A stretch of DNA of 33,999 nt from JABMNX01 sp964625905 (lineage in GTDB: Bacteria; Patescibacteriota; Minisyncoccia; Phycocordibacterales; JABMNX01): the NCBI GenBank assembly GCA_964625905.1, contig CAZVBS010000004.1, positions 1 through 33,999 on the forward strand. The letters are read 5' to 3'. Below are positions 6,800 through 14,144 of this stretch, one piece after another. Below the pieces are notes generated by a model. That model ran no database searches and was not told where the DNA came from. It worked only from the letters and a program-made list of their open reading frames with translations. Position 1 is the first letter of the stretch. Each line of letters begins with the position of its first letter. The position numbers and the translations under genes were made by a program.

Positions 6800-7000
6800 C
6801 TACCTAGAAACGAAAGGAAGTAACCCCATAAAACGAGCGCGTTTAACTGCTTCTTCCATACGACGTTGATGCTTTGCAGTTAAGTTAGTTTTCTTACGTG
6901 CAAGAATACGTCCATGAGGATTCAAAAACTGCTTCAAGATATCAATATCTCTATAATCAATGTGTTTTATATTATGTGTTGAAAAAAAGTCTGTGTTCAT
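6800..7000 (-). CDS. rpsR: Small-subunit ribosomal protein bS18
   Basis: 66 residues. bS18 packs beside bS6 on the 30S platform. The signature is clear: IDYRDIDILKQFLNPHGRIL, then ARKKTNLTAKHQRRMEEAVK and RARFMGLLPFV. It is the last gene of the conserved rpsF-ssb-rpsR operon, 28 bases after ssb. There is no Shine-Dalgarno site. The N-terminus is slightly short and lacks the basic lead seen in larger S18 proteins, which is common in reduced genomes. Confidence 0.97.
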   Translation of the reverse strand: MNTDFFSTHNIKHIDYRDIDILKQFLNPHGRILARKKTNLTAKHQRRMEEAVKRARFMGLLPFVSR

Positions 7001-7028
7001 ATCAATTAAATTAAAATCTTCTTAAATA

Positions 7029-7478
7029 CTAAAACGGTATATCGTCTGGATTAATATCTTCTTCTGGATACTCTATAGCATCACCTTTTGATTCTGTTGC
7101 TTGAGTTCCTTCATTAGCCTTAGGTGTAGCTGTTCCAGATCCTTGGTCTCCACTATTACGTGAACCAAACTGTACCCTATCAGCAACTATCTCTGTTCGG
7201 TATTTTTTAACACCATCAGCATCCCAACTACGTGTTTGAAGTCTACCTTCAATCAAAACTGAACTACCTTTTTTAAGATATTGCGCACTTGTTTCAGCTT
7301 GTCGTCCAAATACTACAATATTATGAAACTCAACAGCCTCTTGTTTTTGACCATCTTTATCTTTCCAAACACGATTAGTAGCAACGCTAAAGCTCGTTAC
7401 TTGAATACCAGATGGAAGAGAACGTAACTCTGGGTCTCGTGTTAGATTTCCAATAATAAGAGCTTTGTTTAAATACAT
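7029..7478 (-). CDS. ssb: Single-stranded DNA-binding protein SSB
   Basis: 149 residues. The OB fold occupies about 1-107 (MYLNKALIIGNLTRDPELRS, VTSFSVATNRVW, VEFHNIVVFGRQAE, GSSVLIEGRLQTRSW). A Gly/Ser/Thr-rich linker follows, then the acidic tip DINPDDIPF that docks SSB partner proteins. It binds ssDNA during replication and repair. It lies in the rpsF-ssb-rpsR operon, four bases after rpsF, with no Shine-Dalgarno site. Confidence 0.98.
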   Translation of the reverse strand: MYLNKALIIGNLTRDPELRSLPSGIQVTSFSVATNRVWKDKDGQKQEAVEFHNIVVFGRQAETSAQYLKKGSSVLIEGRLQTRSWDADGVKKYRTEIVADRVQFGSRNSGDQGSGTATPKANEGTQATESKGDAIEYPEEDINPDDIPF

Positions 7479-7482
7479 ATAT

Positions 7483-8013
7483 TTATTCTACCACGATTTC
7501 TTTAATGCTTTCATCAAGCGCCTTCTCTGACACAGGAACACCTATCTCTTCCTTTTTAGGAGTAGATTTTGGTGCTACGGTTTGCTTTCTCTCCGTTCGA
7601 GCATGAGGAAGCCTTATATCTGCGCGTGTATCTTCTTTTACTGTTTTAAATATAATATGTCGAAGTATATTCCTATTTGAATCAAGAACATTTTTAATCT
7701 CAATAACTCCAGAAGGAGTCATCTCAAACTTAATTCCACCAAAATATGCTGTTTCAAACTTCTCTTTTTTACCATTTTCAGTTCTAAACATGTCATATGC
7801 AAGGTCAATATACTTTGGAGCTTCTTCTGAAATAACAATACCTCCGTGTTCTTTAATGAAATCCTTGATAGCCAGAGCTTCTTTTGGAGCTTCTTCCTCT
7901 GAAACATCTGGAATAATACTGTACCCCAGCTCATAAACACGAGGATCAATATCCCCGTCCATATCAATATCTGCTTCATTTATTGTATTTTCTATTTTTT
8001 CTACTTCTGTCAT
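7483..8013 (-). CDS. rpsF: Ribosomal protein bS6 with terminal extensions
   Basis: 176 residues against about 95-135 for most bS6. The S6 fold is seen from about residue 27 to 125: YELGYSIIPDVSEEEAPKEA, FIKEHGGIVISEEAP, FETAYFGGIKFEMTPSGVIE, LRHIIFKTV. The assignment is reinforced by the conserved rpsF-ssb-rpsR order. An acidic N-terminal extension of about 25 residues and a C-terminal tail of about 45 residues (Lys/Pro-rich, then acidic) surround the core. An extended -10 (TGTTATGCT) 12 bases upstream of the ATG suggests a leader of only about five bases. Confidence 0.88.
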   Translation of the reverse strand: MTEVEKIENTINEADIDMDGDIDPRVYELGYSIIPDVSEEEAPKEALAIKDFIKEHGGIVISEEAPKYIDLAYDMFRTENGKKEKFETAYFGGIKFEMTPSGVIEIKNVLDSNRNILRHIIFKTVKEDTRADIRLPHARTERKQTVAPKSTPKKEEIGVPVSEKALDESIKEIVVE

Positions 8014-8025
8014 ATAGTGTGCCCT

Positions 8026-8034
8026 AGCATAACA
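8026..8034 (-). promoter_or_regulatory. Extended -10 promoter of the rpsF-ssb-rpsR operon
   Basis: TGT-TATGCT on the minus strand matches the TGnTATnnT extended -10 form. It ends 12 bases before the rpsF ATG. No strong -35 was found, as expected for this promoter type. Confidence 0.5.
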
Positions 8035-8079
8035 TAAGAGAAATACTACCGCAAGAAATATACCTACTATACTAACTAT

Positions 8080-8856
8080 CTATAACTTCGGTATAAAACG
8101 TTTTACATTACTCATCAACTGTTCTTTAAGCTTCTCCAAGTCCTCCCCACGCAGTTCTGCTATTTTGTTAACCACATCAATAACAAACACCGGTTCACAT
8201 CGCTTCCCTCTGTGTGGCACAGGTGCAGTATAGGGTGAGTCAGTCTCAGCAAGAATCATATCTTTAGGCGCATATTTCACAGTATCGTCATAGTCGTGAG
8301 CAAAGGTAATAACACCTGGAAAAGATGTAGTGAAATCAATCTCATAATATCGCTTCGCAATTTCAGGTGGAGCTGTGAAAAAGTGAGAGTTACCTCTTAG
8401 CTTATCCCCATACTCTTTTTTCTTTGATTTCAACATATCAAGTCCATCTTCATGTGCATCGCGAATATGTAGCATCATTGGTTTATCATACTTAACAGCA
8501 AAATCAATCTGATTTTCAAACTCTTTCCTTTGTCGTGCTCGTTCAGAATCATCTTTAATGTGAAAGTAGTCTAATCCACACTCACCCACCATCACAACAT
8601 TTTCGTCAGTTACAAGTTCCCTATACACCTCCTCATCAAAAGATTCTTTAGTATTGTCCGCTGGATGTAATCCAATAGTTGCGAACACTCCATCATGTTT
8701 CTTTGCGAAATCAAGCGCAAGACGTGACTGTTCTAAATCGGTCCCGACGGTAATAGTACCGACTTTATTCTCGCGCATACGCGCAAGCACCACGTCGATA
8801 TCATCGGCGAATGAATCAGAATGAATATGAGAATGAAAGTCAAAGTACTCAAGCAT
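8080..8856 (-). CDS. TatD-family metal-dependent hydrolase
   Basis: 258 residues, full length for TatD-type deoxyribonucleases of the amidohydrolase superfamily. Metal-site motifs are in order: FHSHIHSD near the N-terminus, IGLHPAD, VGECGLDYF (the catalytic Glu), MLHIRDAHED, and the C-terminal LAETDSPYTAPVPHRGKR. One usual metal histidine region reads GNSHFFTAPPEIAKRY, close to family form. Members act in 3'-5' DNA trimming or quality control of nucleic acids or D-aminoacyl-tRNA. It is the last gene of the metG operon, overlapping or abutting the NIF3-like gene. Confidence 0.95.
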   Translation of the reverse strand: MLEYFDFHSHIHSDSFADDIDVVLARMRENKVGTITVGTDLEQSRLALDFAKKHDGVFATIGLHPADNTKESFDEEVYRELVTDENVVMVGECGLDYFHIKDDSERARQRKEFENQIDFAVKYDKPMMLHIRDAHEDGLDMLKSKKKEYGDKLRGNSHFFTAPPEIAKRYYEIDFTTSFPGVITFAHDYDDTVKYAPKDMILAETDSPYTAPVPHRGKRCEPVFVIDVVNKIAELRGEDLEKLKEQLMSNVKRFIPKL

Positions 8857-8857
8857 G

Positions 8858-9178
8858 TTATATATTTTCTAAAGGATACACATCAAAAGCGACCTCATCA
8901 TATGGATGAACACTTTTCATTGCATCAATTACATTCTTAAGATTGTCGCGACTGCATACAAACTCTATTCTTTCTTCCTCAACCTCTTCGGGTTTCCCAA
9001 TTTCTCCAATGTGTGGATTAGACCCCTGTTCAGGCTTAAATCTACCAACTCCTCTTGAAGAAAAACTACAAAATGTGTAATTCCCAATCTTACCTGCCCC
9101 AGCACTCCCTACTGCATCACGAACAACGTCAGTATGAGTATCAGGAACAAACACTACGATTTTCACATTATCAGACAT
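8858..9178 (-). CDS. NIF3/YqfO-like small domain protein
   Basis: 106 residues. VKIVVFVPDTHTDVVRDAVG, SAGAGKIGNYTFCSFSSRGV, GRFKPEQGSNPHIGE and SVHPYDEVAFDVYPL form the pattern of the CutA-like insert domain found in YqfO/NIF3 proteins. This stand-alone form is often annotated NIF3 family or YqfO-like. The biochemical role is unknown. The flanking NIF3 metal-binding halves are absent here, so it is a free-standing version rather than a fragment, since both ends lie cleanly between operon genes one and three bases away. Confidence 0.85.
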   Translation of the reverse strand: MSDNVKIVVFVPDTHTDVVRDAVGSAGAGKIGNYTFCSFSSRGVGRFKPEQGSNPHIGEIGKPEEVEEERIEFVCSRDNLKNVIDAMKSVHPYDEVAFDVYPLENI

Positions 9179-9181
9179 ATT

Positions 9182-9631
9182 TTATAATTTATCTTTAACA
9201 AGCTTCGTGATTTTTTGTAATTCTTCTAATGGAGACTCTGAACGAGATCCAGGTCGATACAGGAATTCTCTCGGATTATATTTATAAATTCCTTCATCGC
9301 CTTCGTTTCTGGAAACAATATGTATATGCAAATGATTAACCGATTGACCTGCGACACTCCCCTCATTCCACGCAATATTAAACCCTTCCACATCGAAAGT
9401 CTCTCTGAGTACTCCACGCAATCTCACAACCATATCAAATAGCGCATCCTTTTCTTCTTTCTTCAAATCCTCTATCGTTGCAACATGCCTAGTCGGGCAC
9501 ACCAATAAATGTCCAGGAGTTATCGGTATATTAGTTGGAAATACAAAAACCAAATCATCTCGGTAAATAATACCTTGGTTCTTCTCAACAATACCATTAC
9601 AAAATGGACAATCTTTTTCTTTTTCGTTCAT
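9182..9631 (-). CDS. HIT-family nucleotide hydrolase/transferase
   Basis: 149 residues. CPFCNGIVEK at the N-terminus has the zinc-type CxxC of many HIT proteins. FPTNIPITPGHLLVCPTRHV and the catalytic histidine triad HLHIHIV (HxHxHxx) are clear. Such proteins cleave the alpha-phosphate bond of AMP-lysine, AMP-NH2 or dinucleoside polyphosphates such as Ap4A, which aminoacyl-tRNA synthetases produce. Location in the metG operon fits that substrate class, though this is inference. It is separated from its neighbours by two to three bases. Confidence 0.94.
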   Translation of the reverse strand: MNEKEKDCPFCNGIVEKNQGIIYRDDLVFVFPTNIPITPGHLLVCPTRHVATIEDLKKEEKDALFDMVVRLRGVLRETFDVEGFNIAWNEGSVAGQSVNHLHIHIVSRNEGDEGIYKYNPREFLYRPGSRSESPLEELQKITKLVKDKL

Positions 9632-9633
9632 AG

Positions 9634-10179
9634 TTAATTTCTAAGTGGTAAAACAGCATCTGGCATTTCTTTTTCAAAGAACGACAGGTGCCCTGCACCA
9701 GTAACAATTACATTTACACCATTAATCAATTTATTTTTTATATTACTTAACATCTCATATTCTCTTTTTTTTGATTTTTCCTTATCAAAATATTTTTCTT
9801 TAATTTCATCCTTTAGTTTTTTAACACTTGGAATATTCCACAGCCCTTCTTTGTTTAAGTCTTTCCAAGAATGATTTTTCAGAAGCTTCTTGCATTCTAA
9901 TTCGAATTGTAAAAATTCTGGTTCTTTTCCAGTAACACCGTCCTTGAGCGAACTGTCTCCTGTGTCAAAATAATCTACCTTCTTCTTATTACGTACAGCC
10001 CAATCATATACAACAAACATTTCGTCTCGAACAGAGTCTTCTCTAGGATTATCATACAGCTCATCTTTATCAAGTTCCACAAGAACTTTGTCTGGGTTTA
10101 TATCACGAAGAACTTCTTCTAATTCATCTTTAGGAGTCCAATTAAGATGTATGGTGCCGATAATAATAACTTTTTTCAT
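9634..10179 (-). CDS. TraB/Tiki-like family protein (putative)
   Basis: 181 residues. It begins KKVIIIGTIHLN and continues INPDKVLVELDKDELYD, matching the GTxH and PDxVxVELDxxR signature of TraB/PrgY/GumN-type proteins. Near the C-terminus, NVIVTGAGHLSFF fits the family GxGH motif. The middle is Lys-rich and helical. Tiki members are metalloproteases; bacterial TraB members are implicated in peptide-pheromone shut-off, and function in CPR is unknown. It sits between metG and the HIT gene with gaps of two to five bases. No signal peptide, so cytoplasmic. Family call is from motifs alone. Confidence 0.7.
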   Translation of the reverse strand: MKKVIIIGTIHLNWTPKDELEEVLRDINPDKVLVELDKDELYDNPREDSVRDEMFVVYDWAVRNKKKVDYFDTGDSSLKDGVTGKEPEFLQFELECKKLLKNHSWKDLNKEGLWNIPSVKKLKDEIKEKYFDKEKSKKREYEMLSNIKNKLINGVNVIVTGAGHLSFFEKEMPDAVLPLRN

Positions 10180-10184
10180 ATTAT

Positions 10185-11609
10185 TTAACCCAATCTAGGA
10201 AATAAATTTTCCGGTTTCTTATTTTCAAGTATTGTTGCTTTGATGAGCTTGTTTGCTTCTGGAAGAAACGGATAAAGCATACGTCCAACAATGTAAAGAT
10301 CTTGCACACACTCAGCAATAATCTTTCGACCTCGGTCAGGGTCTTCTTTTACCACTTTAAATGGCTCCTCTTCGGTGATCTTTTGATCAAGCTTTTGAAT
10401 ACACCGCCACACATAATTAATCGCTCCATGAAAATCATACGAGTCAAGAGGGCCAGTATATTCTTGTGCAAAACCAGCAACAGTTGGTTGCCCAATCGGC
10501 TCGGGAAGATGCATCTCCGCAAGTTTCATCACACGCGCAACTACATTCCCTAAACCATTTACAAGATCTGCTTCATACCACTCATCGAGTCGCTCCCATG
10601 TAATATCAGTATCTTCAAATGGGTGCACGTGCTTCAGGAGCAAAAAACGTGTTGCGTCGGTGCCGTATTTATCAATCATGTCCTGCGGATTAATAATATT
10701 ACCCAACGACTTGGACATCTTCTTTCCATTTGAAATAATCATTCCATGAACAAAAACTGCCTTAGGTAATGGTAACCCAGCTGAGAGCAACATCGCAGGC
10801 CAAAAGATGGTATGGAACCGCACAATATCTTTACCAACTACATGCACACCAGGCCAAAACTTCATATTCTCTTCACCGCGACCAAATCCCAAAGCGGTAA
10901 TATAATTTGTTAGAGCGTCCATCCATATATACATTGTTTGACTATCATCTCCTGGTACAGGAATACCCCACGTCATCTTTTCTTTTGGTCTTGAGAAACT
11001 TATATCTTGTAATCCCTTACTCAAAAATGCTAACATCTCGTTTTTTCTTTTCTCAGGAACTATCTTAATTTCGTTGGATTGAATGAGTTTTTTAATCTTG
11101 TCGGTATATTTTGAAAGTCTAAAGAAATAATTCTCTTCACTTACTTTTTCTGGCTCTGTATTATGGTCTGGACATTTTTCGTCAACAAGTTCTTTCTCGG
11201 TAAGAAACTTTTCACACCCTTGGCAATATAATCCAACATATTCTGATTTATATATATCGTCTTGTGCGACAAGTCGGTTCCACATTTCTACCACTCCTGG
11301 CCAATGAATTTCTTGATCTGATGTGCGAATAAATTGATTATACGAAATATCTAGATTTTTATATAAATCCTTAAAACCAACAACTATCTCTTCTAAATAT
11401 TCTTCGGGGTCTTTCCCTTGCTTCTTTGCAGCCTCTACTACTTTTTCAGTATGCTCATCTGTACCAGTAAGGAAATATGTATCCTCACCCATTAATCTAT
11501 GGTACCGAGCCAATGCATCACAAAGCACAGTTGTATATGCATGCCCCATGTGTGGCTTCGCATTAGGGTAAAAGATTGGTGTTGTTATATAAAAAGGTTT
11601 TTTTACCAT
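10185..11609 (-). CDS. metG: Methionyl-tRNA synthetase
   Basis: 474 residues, a short MetRS without the C-terminal tRNA-binding (EMAP-like) domain. The HIGH-type motif is HMGH at 20-23 in YPNAKPHMGHAYTT. The zinc knuckle has C129xxC132 and C146xxH149. The KMSKS signature is at 297-301 (NGKKMSKSLGN). VHVVGKDIVRFHTIFWPAML is a classic block. It charges tRNA-Met. Second gene of the operon that begins with the AI-2E-type permease (nine-base gap) and runs on to tatD. Confidence 0.98.
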   Translation of the reverse strand: MVKKPFYITTPIFYPNAKPHMGHAYTTVLCDALARYHRLMGEDTYFLTGTDEHTEKVVEAAKKQGKDPEEYLEEIVVGFKDLYKNLDISYNQFIRTSDQEIHWPGVVEMWNRLVAQDDIYKSEYVGLYCQGCEKFLTEKELVDEKCPDHNTEPEKVSEENYFFRLSKYTDKIKKLIQSNEIKIVPEKRKNEMLAFLSKGLQDISFSRPKEKMTWGIPVPGDDSQTMYIWMDALTNYITALGFGRGEENMKFWPGVHVVGKDIVRFHTIFWPAMLLSAGLPLPKAVFVHGMIISNGKKMSKSLGNIINPQDMIDKYGTDATRFLLLKHVHPFEDTDITWERLDEWYEADLVNGLGNVVARVMKLAEMHLPEPIGQPTVAGFAQEYTGPLDSYDFHGAINYVWRCIQKLDQKITEEEPFKVVKEDPDRGRKIIAECVQDLYIVGRMLYPFLPEANKLIKATILENKKPENLFPRLG

Positions 11610-11618
11610 TACTCGATA

Positions 11619-12692
11619 TTACGCTGGTGAGCTTTCTTTATCAAGCGCTCCATCTTTTTTCTTTTGAACATCACCAACAAACTCTTGAATCACAGCAGCA
11701 ATAGGTACAGCTAATATAACCCCTAAGAATCCAGCCAGCTGAGCTCCTACAAGAAGGGCAATAATAACCAAAAGAGGTGGAACACCAACCACTTTAGTCA
11801 CAACTAGTGGGTAAATAAGGTGATTTTCGAACTGTTGAATAATTATATAAAGACCGATAACTAAAAGCCCTGTTGAAGCTCCACCGTCAACAAAAGCAAT
11901 AATAATAGCTGGTATAGATGATAGAATAGGTCCAAATACAGGAATAAGCTCAAACATGGCAGCTATTACAGCAAGAAGGAGTGCATATTTAACTCCAAGT
12001 ATAGTGAGCCCAAGATACACAAGCATACCCACAATCACAGCCAATATAATCTGCCCTTGCATCCATAAACCAATCTTTATCTGAGACCTTTTCCAAAGAC
12101 TGATAATCCCCTTCTGATACTTAACGGGTGAAATAATTTTAAGAAAATCATCAATTCCTGTCTCTTGCATTGCAAAATAAAATGAAAAAACAATAATTAA
12201 TATAAAGCTAAACACTCCACCAAAAACAAACGTAACTGTGGCTAAGAAACTTTCCGATACATTAGAAAATAGTGCACGGAGTTCAGTTACTACATTAGTT
12301 ATAGAAAATGTATCTACAACACTTTGTGTACCTAAGAATACAGATTCTTGAAAAGGTCTCGATGAATCAAATGTGTCTAAATAACTAGGTAATACTCCTA
12401 AGAAATTAATCATTTCACTTAAAACTGGCGGTAAGAAAAAATAAAAGAAACTAAGTAGAAATGAAAAGAACAAGAGGTACACGACCATCACTGCTACAAC
12501 TCGAGGAAATCTATACTTCATAAACCATTTTGTTGCAGGTTCAATAGCGGAAGCTATAACAACCGAAGTTAAAATAATTAACACAAGGTCTTGTAAGTAA
12601 AACAATGCAATAAATAAAATAACTAATAATATCGATTTAATTACTGTACCAGTTGTAATATTTACAATAAGTTGCTTTGAATTGTCAGGCAT
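11619..12692 (-). CDS. AI-2E family (PerM/TqsA-like) membrane transporter
   Basis: 357 residues, about eight TM segments in the family layout: two N-terminal TMs, a soluble loop (about 90-140), then a C-terminal helical core. Signature blocks are IASAIEPATKWF, VVYLLFFSFLLSFFYFFLPP, LAVIAAMFELIPVFGPILSS, QQFENHLIYPLVVTKVVGV and LAVPIAAVIQEF. The family includes putative AI-2 exporters and Na+(Li+)/H+ antiporters, so the substrate cannot be inferred. A TACACT box seven bases ahead of the ATG suggests a leaderless message. It heads the metG operon. Confidence 0.93.
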   Translation of the reverse strand: MPDNSKQLIVNITTGTVIKSILLVILFIALFYLQDLVLIILTSVVIASAIEPATKWFMKYRFPRVVAVMVVYLLFFSFLLSFFYFFLPPVLSEMINFLGVLPSYLDTFDSSRPFQESVFLGTQSVVDTFSITNVVTELRALFSNVSESFLATVTFVFGGVFSFILIIVFSFYFAMQETGIDDFLKIISPVKYQKGIISLWKRSQIKIGLWMQGQIILAVIVGMLVYLGLTILGVKYALLLAVIAAMFELIPVFGPILSSIPAIIIAFVDGGASTGLLVIGLYIIIQQFENHLIYPLVVTKVVGVPPLLVIIALLVGAQLAGFLGVILAVPIAAVIQEFVGDVQKKKDGALDKESSPA

Positions 12693-12761
12693 ATGGTTAA
12701 GTGTAAAGTAAAAAGCTAGAAGTTGAAAGGTATCATCTAGAAAAGTATGGATAAACCGAGC

Positions 12762-12815
12762 TTAAAACAAGTGACATCTGATTCATCACAATGAATCAGA
12801 TGTCACTTGTTTTAA
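12762..12815. repeat. Long inverted repeat (24-bp stem) between glyS and the AI-2E gene
   Basis: A perfect 24-bp stem around a six-base loop, reading AACAAGTGACATCTGATTCA on the left arm. It begins three bases after the glyS stop. It probably acts as a terminator for glyS, separating it from the downstream operon. T-runs are present on the + side (12816-12820), and on the minus side the Ts are part of the stem. Confidence 0.8.
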
Positions 12816-12818
12816 TTT

Positions 12819-14123
12819 TTACAAATCTTTTTTAAGTGTTATGAGTAGATCGTCAATCAAAACTCTTTTTTGTTCTGCTGTATCCCTATCACGCACCGTA
12901 ACAGTATTGTCTTCGAGTGTATCGAAATCAATAGTAATACAATATGGTGTACCTATTTCGTCTTGTCTTCTATATCTCTTACCAACATTTCCATTATCAT
13001 CAAACATTATTTGAGGAATCTCTTTCTTTAGGTTTTTATATACTTCTCGAGCTTTCTCTTGTAGCTCTGGCTTATTTTTCATAAGAGGAAATACAGCTGC
13101 TTTAATAGGAGCAACAGTTGGCTTAAATGCTAAGTATACACGCTTACTTTCCCCTACTTCATCCTCACGGTATGCACTTACAAGTACAGCTAAAACAGTT
13201 CTATCAACACCAAGTGATGGCTCTATAACATGGGGTACAATTTTTTCATTTGTTTCTGGATTAAGATATATAAGATCAACTCCTGACGCCTTAGCGTGAC
13301 ACAACAAGTCATGATCAGCTCTATATGCCAACCCCCACAACTCTTTTCTTCCAAAAGGAAAATCAAACTCAAAATCAATAGTTCGTTTTGAGTAGTGAGC
13401 TCTGTCTCCGTCTCCAACTTCAAGCTCATGTAGTGAGTCTTTAGCTATTCCAATCTCATCTGCATATTCATGCATATACTTCTGCCACTCTGCGAAAGCA
13501 TCCTTCCAATTTTCTTCTTTAACAAAATACTCCACTTCCATTTGTTTCATCTCACGCAGTCTAAATATAAAATCTCGTGGAGCTATTTCATTTCTAAATG
13601 CCTTACCAATTTGCCCAATACCAAAAGGGAGTTTTGGATGCATTGAATCCATCACGTTTTTAAAGTTTACAAAAATACCACCAGCGGTTTCCGGTCTAAA
13701 ATATGTTACAGAAGATTCATCTTCAGTTACACCAACATGTGTCTTAAACATCATATTGAATTGTCGCGCCTCTCCAAACTCACTCTTACACTCTGGGCAT
13801 TTATCTTCCACCTGATCAGCTCTAAAACGTTTTTTACATTTCTTACACTCCACCATTGGATCAGAAAACCCACTAACGTGCCCGCTTGCTTCCCATGCTT
13901 TAGTATTCATTAAAATCGCAGCGTCAAGACCATATACATCATCTCGAGCATCAACAAATTTATCCCACCATATATCAGTAATATTATGTGCTAGTGCAAC
14001 ACCAAGAGGTCCATAGTCAAACATCCCTGCTATACCACCATATATCTCAGAACCTTGAAATACAAAACCACGACGCTTTGCAAGCGATACTATTTTCTCC
14101 ATCAATTCACTGTCTTTGTCCAT
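12819..14123 (-). CDS. glyS: Glycyl-tRNA synthetase, class II homodimeric type
   Basis: 434 residues, slightly short for the alpha2 (eukaryotic/archaeal-like) GlyRS. LAKRRGFVFQGSEIYGGIAG, YGPLGVALAHNITDIWW, MNTKAWEASGHVSGFSDPM, FRPETAGGIFVNFKNV, QIGKAFRNEIAPRDFIFRLR (motif 2), and VIEPSLGVDRTVLAVL (motif 3) are all present. The anticodon-binding domain follows near the C-terminus (FKPTVAPIKAAVFPL). A Cys4 zinc-type insert is CKKCKKRF ... KCPEC. It charges tRNA-Gly. It follows the surface-protein gene by 21 bases and is probably co-transcribed with it. Confidence 0.98.
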   Translation of the reverse strand: MDKDSELMEKIVSLAKRRGFVFQGSEIYGGIAGMFDYGPLGVALAHNITDIWWDKFVDARDDVYGLDAAILMNTKAWEASGHVSGFSDPMVECKKCKKRFRADQVEDKCPECKSEFGEARQFNMMFKTHVGVTEDESSVTYFRPETAGGIFVNFKNVMDSMHPKLPFGIGQIGKAFRNEIAPRDFIFRLREMKQMEVEYFVKEENWKDAFAEWQKYMHEYADEIGIAKDSLHELEVGDGDRAHYSKRTIDFEFDFPFGRKELWGLAYRADHDLLCHAKASGVDLIYLNPETNEKIVPHVIEPSLGVDRTVLAVLVSAYREDEVGESKRVYLAFKPTVAPIKAAVFPLMKNKPELQEKAREVYKNLKKEIPQIMFDDNGNVGKRYRRQDEIGTPYCITIDFDTLEDNTVTVRDRDTAEQKRVLIDDLLITLKKDL

Positions 14124-14144
14124 GTTTCTTTTTTAACTTTTTAA

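Noticed and set aside
7719..7979. 86-aa frame overlapping rpsF on the same strand
   Set aside because: The rpsF frame matches bS6 and fits the operon; the alternative frame has no support.
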